64,000 nucleotides of DNA, taken from the NCBI GenBank assembly GCA_002812745.2, contig NCSJ02000020.1:124001-188000 (forward strand), written 5' to 3'. The DNA is from Scytalidium lignicola. Its lineage: Eukaryota; Ascomycota; Leotiomycetes. Position numbers and translations under genes: made by a program. Below, one piece after another: positions 59,901 through 64,000 of this stretch. The notes under the pieces were generated by a model that did no database searches, was not told the origin of the DNA, and saw only the letters and a program-made list of their open reading frames with translations. Numbering within the stretch: position 1 is the first letter of the stretch; each line of letters begins with the position of its first letter.

Positions 59901-61020
59901 ACTCCACTCTTCTCCCTTGGGAGTGACCCCGCACCTGAGCTAGACGCACGCTCCGGACTTGTGTGTGGACTTGTGTTACGTCGATTCTTTAGAGCTTCTT
60001 TCAGTCTGCCAACAGGGGATGGACTCCTCTTATGAGATCCGTCGATGGGAGCTCTAAGGGTCCCCGAGTTGGATCCTGGGGTTGAGTCTGAGGTAGCCAC
60101 GGTGTCGACTGATGTTGAAGCTCTCGGTCGTGCCTCCAATTGTGTTTCGGAACCTCCAGGCGGCAAGCTTGATATTTGTATTAGCGGCAATGATGTGGTA
60201 CACAGTTCAGAATGCGGTGAGTAGTTCGAGAACGGAGGTCGGAGGTCAAGAGGCCTGTGGGGGCGCTTTAGTTAGTACATGAAGACGTTGTGCTCAGCGG
60301 GGCCGGCAGGACCGCTTTCCGCGACAAGAAGCTTATATTTCAAAAACCTCAAACGAAAGATATGGTGCGAAACGCATGTAAACTGAATTCTGCAAGAAAG
60401 AAGCGGTGGAAAACAATTGTGTGGTGCTGGGCTTGCAGAGGTGGATTCAAGGGGAGTACGCAAAAGAGGATTGGAAGGGCCGCGCGCTCGCTTCTGTACA
60501 CGTACGTACAGTTGGCGCCGTTCTCTGGCGCCAAGGAAAACCAAACAGCGATGATGAGGTTTGCAAAAGATATAACGGATAGGGAATCGCGAGCAACTTA
60601 CTCCTCAGTATCGGAATCGTCGGTATAGACACTGCTATCATCACCCGTGCCCTTCAAAACCCGATCATCATCGTTTTCCAGGGTCCCGCGTTCTGCGACA
60701 CTTCTGCCACGAGCGACCTCTTGACTGATGCGCAGTTCCTCCTCTCGTTTCTGTCGCCGCCTAGAGGTAAGGCTTCTAGACATGAGTTTCTTCAAGCCAT
60801 TGTGCTCTCCAGTGCCATCATCATGCGAGTGTCCATTGAGTTTATCATATGCGCTTTCAATTGATTCGCGTATGGCCGAATGCTCACTGCTAGCACTGCT
60901 TGAGACTCTTTCGATAGATATCTGCGATGAATTCCCTGACTTGCGGCCTAGACTGCGAGTCTTGGATAGAAGATGCGAAAGGCCGCCTCCACTTGAAGGC
61001 GACTCTGGATGGTCTGCCAT
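56938..61020 (-). CDS. YSP2: GRAM-VASt sterol-transfer protein (LAM/YSP2 family), 3 exons
   Basis: Exons are 61020-60602, 60254-57661 and 57608-56938, giving exactly 1227 residues. The first 620 residues are disordered and S/P/T-rich. The GRAM domain (about 628-731) contains FHQLFRSVPDDDYLIEDYSC and GRLYVSEGHLCFSSNILGW. An acidic linker follows. The VASt (START-like) domain (about 860-1030) contains EIIPAPLGKVYNLMFGPASG and MNCTIEWTGKSWLKGPIEKG. A membrane segment near 1085-1110 (LTANVIYAILVTLLLTSWLR) and a C-terminal coiled coil complete it. LAM proteins tether ER to plasma membrane or vacuole and move sterols. Only one VASt domain is present, so the symbol is a family label rather than a claim of orthology. 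It shares a divergent promoter with the MIT-domain gene. Confidence 0.9.
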
Positions 61021-61621
61021 TTTCAGGGCTCCTCCTACATATATAGCTATTTAACAAGCTATGAAATGCAATAATTCGGGATTCGAGAGACTGTAATTAT
61101 CCAAGCATGATAAGCCGTAGTAGAGCTAACTATGAGACTTCGGTCTGACTAAGGCTATATATAGCAATAGATGTTGGAATCTTGGAGTTCAGACCTGCTA
61201 GGGTCTAAGATGCCGAGGCCTCCGCATAGGTCAGAACTGTATTGAGGGCGATTGTTGGAAGATGTGTATTGAAGCTCTATATTCATGAAGGAGGATGACG
61301 TTAAGATCAACTATCGAAATGTCCAAGATCCCTATCAAAGCCACCTCCCGTCCCTTAATTGCCAATCAAGCAGGTGACTCTGGGGGAGGGGCAATCATCC
61401 ACACGTATGATAATCGCATTATATCATTGGCTGCCTGAATCGTTGCCCGAGTTCAAAGGCCACCAATGTCCGAGGACCTAACTTACCGAGATTTAGCCGG
61501 TCTGCCCGCCCTCATGACAACCTTTGTCCGAAGAGCTTAGGATCTCCTTAATTATATGCTTCATACGGAGGTACTATAGCATTCAACAGTGTCCTGCACT
61601 TGCAGGAGTTTGTAAACGGAT
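61021..61621. promoter_or_regulatory. Divergent promoter between the GRAM-VASt gene and the MIT-domain gene
   Basis: The two start codons are 601 bases apart and face away from each other. No strong TATA box stands out; TATATATAGC near 61154 is a candidate for the minus-strand gene. No other gene is seen. Confidence 0.5.
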
Positions 61622-63285
61622 ATGGAGGACTCTCCATTAACTTTGGTATGTTCACTGCTGACCATTGCCCCTTTTAACCTATCTAACTGCTGTTGTAGGC
61701 TCATGATCATGCCCGAGCTGCAGCCCTAGCTACCCATACCTCCGACACAACAGTCGCCGTCAGCGAACATACACTGGCCGCTGGAGAGTTTGCAAAAGCG
61801 GCCTCGGGAACTGGAAGTACTGAAGCTCTGAGAGTTCTACGGCTTTTAGAACAGCATCATCAGAAGCTATCCGCCTTGCTACGAGATCCGGTAGGCACCA
61901 CTACAACTGCCGCTCCTGAGGTGGAGGTACAGGCTGTGGAAGAGAAACCTCTGTCCACATCAGCCGCAGTCGCAGAACTCCGCGCTTCCAAATCTGATAT
62001 TGGAGTGCGCTCTCGATCTCCAGCTCGAAGTGTTCCGAGCCTCCAACAGCCCAGACGCCTTCCTTCGCGAGAGCTTTCGTCTTCTATAGCAAGCAATCTA
62101 GCCTCAGCTAGGGGTATAAGGTCAAATTATGTACGGCAGCCGCTATCGCCAAGTGTGTCGAGGGATCAGGCACCAGGCAGCTTAGAGATACCTCCAAGGC
62201 TTGAGGGGAAGCGGTCCAGAATCCCAAGTACTATCCCAGAAGATCCTCCCAAGAGGCCAAGTTGGGTGCCGCCGACACAAGCTAGTCCAAAAAACAAAGA
62301 CCTCCCAGCTCCTAGTTCACAGTTGTCAACAGCAGTAGCAGCAGCAGCTTCAAGCGGAGACCAGAAGACAGCGCGACCAACTGAAACAGACGAAGGCTTT
62401 TCAAAGTTCTACAACGTCTTTGAAAGCATTCTTTACAAACTATCTGCCCCACTTGCATTCGCCGGTTTGCCTCTGATATCAGAAGAGGAATCTACTACAC
62501 CAGCAGACCAAGCAGAACTGACTACCCCAACCCCACCAAAGCCCAAATCACGAAGCAGAGAAGAAAGACTAGGGCCAGAGCCAGATATCAGTAAATATAT
62601 ATCCCGCGCTGCTCTCCGTGCTACCGCTCGCGACGGCGGCAACGATTCGTTTTACGTGGTACCAACCACCGGCCACACAGTCTCCTACGCACACATACTA
62701 TCATACGCCGACAAAGAAAGAAGACGAATGGCAGCCTCAATGCACAGCGATGGTTCTGGAAATCTAGGAGACACCCACGACGACGACGACTTTGTCGATG
62801 CGAGAGAAACTCAACAACCCGACTCCCCTGGACTGCAGAAGAAATTCAGTGGCAAGAAGCGTTCCGAGAAGGGCGTGGAACACGTGGTTGAGGAACTCTT
62901 CATCGAGAACGTGAGTTTGAAAGAGTGCATTGATAAACTCAGCAAGCGACTGCATGCTTTCGAGATGAGTGCGCAGAATAGTACCTTGGCGCTGGCGGAG
63001 AGTATGAGGTTGATGCGGCCGCAATCTCCGGCCAGTGCGCATGGACAGCAGGATATGCGTGGGGGTCCGGGAGATGAGGGTTTGAAGAGGAAAGTTTCGG
63101 ATATGGAGGAGCAGATGAATGCGATGGCTAAGTATTTGGAGAGGTTGGAGAAGGAGAATGAAAAGCTTAAGAATGTGGTTGGGAGGTATAGGGAGAGATG
63201 GGAGAAGTTGAAGGAGGGAGCGAAGAATCGGAGAGAGGGAGCAACAACGGCGGCTGTGAAGGATGCAATTAATGCGGATAGCTAG
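61622..63285 (+). CDS. MIT-domain and coiled-coil protein, possible Atg38-like, 2 exons
   Basis: Exons are 61622-61645 and 61699-63285, giving 536 residues. The 24-base first exon MEDSPLTL joins AHDHARAAALATHTSDTTVA, and the segment to about residue 75 (RVLRLLEQHHQKLSALLRDP) reads as a three-helix MIT-like domain. A disordered S/P-rich middle contains one conserved-looking block, FSKFYNVFESILYKLSAPLA. From about 360, FIENVSLKECIDKLSKRLHA starts helical coiled coil, and a second coiled coil (EEQMNAMAKYLERLEKENEK) lies near the C-terminus. The order MIT then C-terminal coiled coil resembles Atg38/NRBF2, a subunit of the autophagy PI3-kinase complex. I cannot confirm that, and other MIT proteins of ESCRT-linked traffic are alternatives. 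Confidence 0.78.
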
Positions 63286-63527
63286 GGTCTGGTCTGGTTT
63301 AAAGATGGATCTCACACACCTTTTGTCTAACCATTCTTCTAGCGGGAGTACATAGTGCATAGTGCCTAATCAAGTATCATTTAATCTTAGAACTTGTTTT
63401 TGTCGACGTATTCACGTGCAGTAGTAACCCATTCGAGTAGTCACAATTCCCATCACAATTGATATAACGAGTATAGTATTCCATTGATAGCACACGATAG
63501 CCACTGAAAAAAAGAGAAGTTAGTTCC

Positions 63528-64000
63528 TTAAGAACGCAGAAGCTTCTCAACCTGTTTCTCCAAGCTCTCCTCATACCCAACAACCCCCCTATCAAGCACC
63601 CTCAACGCCCCCTTCTTCAACAAAAACAAANCTCCTCCTCCGACTACCTTCCCCCTCATCATCATCATCATCCTCTCCAGAATCACTATCCCCATCCCCA
63701 CCATAATCTTCCTTCTCCCCCTCTATAACCCTCTTCATCATGAACCGGTCATGGCTCACCAGCAGCACAGCCCCATCCCAAGTATTCAACGCATCCGCCA
63801 AGGCCGTTATGGTGTAGTAGTCAAGATGCGTGGTGATCTCATCGAGGACCAGCAACTGCGGCTGTTTCCAGAGCAGTCGAGCTAGTGCGAGACGGACGAG
63901 TTGGCCTCCTGAGAGTTTTGCGAGCGGGACGTCGGAGGCTGTTCGGCCTGGTAGACCTAGGGAGCCGAGCAGGCCTCGGACTTCGCCCTCGTCGAGTTCT
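63528..64000 (-). CDS. ABC-F family ATPase, C-terminal part (5' end outside window)
   Basis: The frame enters the window at 64000 as ELDEGEVRGLLGSLGLPGRT. It shows the ABC signature LSGGQLVRLALARLLW, Walker B LLVLDEITTHLD and the H-loop LLVSHDRFMM. This is the second nucleotide-binding domain of a soluble ABC-F protein; no membrane helices are seen. An acidic insertion (GDSDSGEDDDDDEGEG) follows. The N at 63631 then breaks the frame; counting it as surplus gives LFLLKKGALRVLDRGVVGYE and a stop at 63528-63530. ABC-F proteins act on ribosomes in translation or biogenesis. Which fungal subgroup this is cannot be settled from the C-terminus. Confidence 0.88.

Overview
The window is nuclear DNA of a filamentous ascomycete (Pezizomycotina). 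Genes carry several short introns of about 45-90 bases with GTAAGT-like donors and CTAAC-like branch sites. The gene set is typical of the group: cytosolic ribosomal proteins, SLU7, SCO1, REV3, palI/RIM9, a LaeA-type methyltransferase, an allantoate-permease-type transporter, a yapsin-like protease and fungal lipid-transfer proteins. A member of Leotiomycetes (Helotiales) is my best guess, from the look of the proteins and of the transposase relics; this is inference only. Eleven single N bases sit at or next to homopolymer runs. Four fall in coding sequence, and each restores the expected frame if it is treated as a surplus base.

Layout. 1-3.0 kb: the 3' part of SLU7, then RPS9 (-) and RPL21 (+), which share a 274-base divergent promoter. 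3.0-6.0 kb: AT-rich, probably relic-bearing DNA. 6.0-9.0 kb: a secreted beta-propeller protein and a TauD-type dioxygenase, convergent. 11.1-13.3 kb: a seven-exon MFS transporter. 13.9-16.0 kb: a twelve-exon methyltransferase. 16.4-17.5 kb: SCO1. 17.9-20.3 kb: a disordered and coiled-coil fungal protein with an unresolved 5' end. 20.3-23.7 kb: mostly regulatory-looking DNA with one candidate 60-residue gene. 23.7-28.9 kb: REV3. 29.4-32.4 kb: an NVJ2-like SMP protein. 34.2-35.9 kb: a GPI-type aspartic protease. 36.2-40.9 kb: a mariner-type transposase relic, a BTB gene with a frameshift, a pogo-type transposase relic and an unrecognised 772-residue ORF. 41.6-43.4 kb: a degenerate array of a two-part motif. 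43.7-44.7 kb: a 2-oxoglutarate oxygenase. 47.7-50.1 kb: palI/RIM9. 55.5-56.6 kb: a lipase-like alpha/beta hydrolase with an amyloid-like tail. 56.9-61.0 kb: a GRAM-VASt sterol-transfer protein. 61.6-63.3 kb: a MIT plus coiled-coil protein. 63.5-64.0 kb: the C-terminus of an ABC-F ATPase.

Most genes are unrelated housekeeping functions. Themes that recur are membrane-contact-site lipid transfer (NVJ2-like and LAM/YSP2-like), translation (RPS9, RPL21, ABC-F) and environmental sensing or secretion (palI, protease, methyltransferase). The least ordinary object is the noncoding array at 41.64-43.37 kb. It has about 21 copies of a bipartite motif in which two conserved blocks are held 12-14 variable bases apart, repeated about every 77 bases between two convergent genes. 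I do not recognise it.
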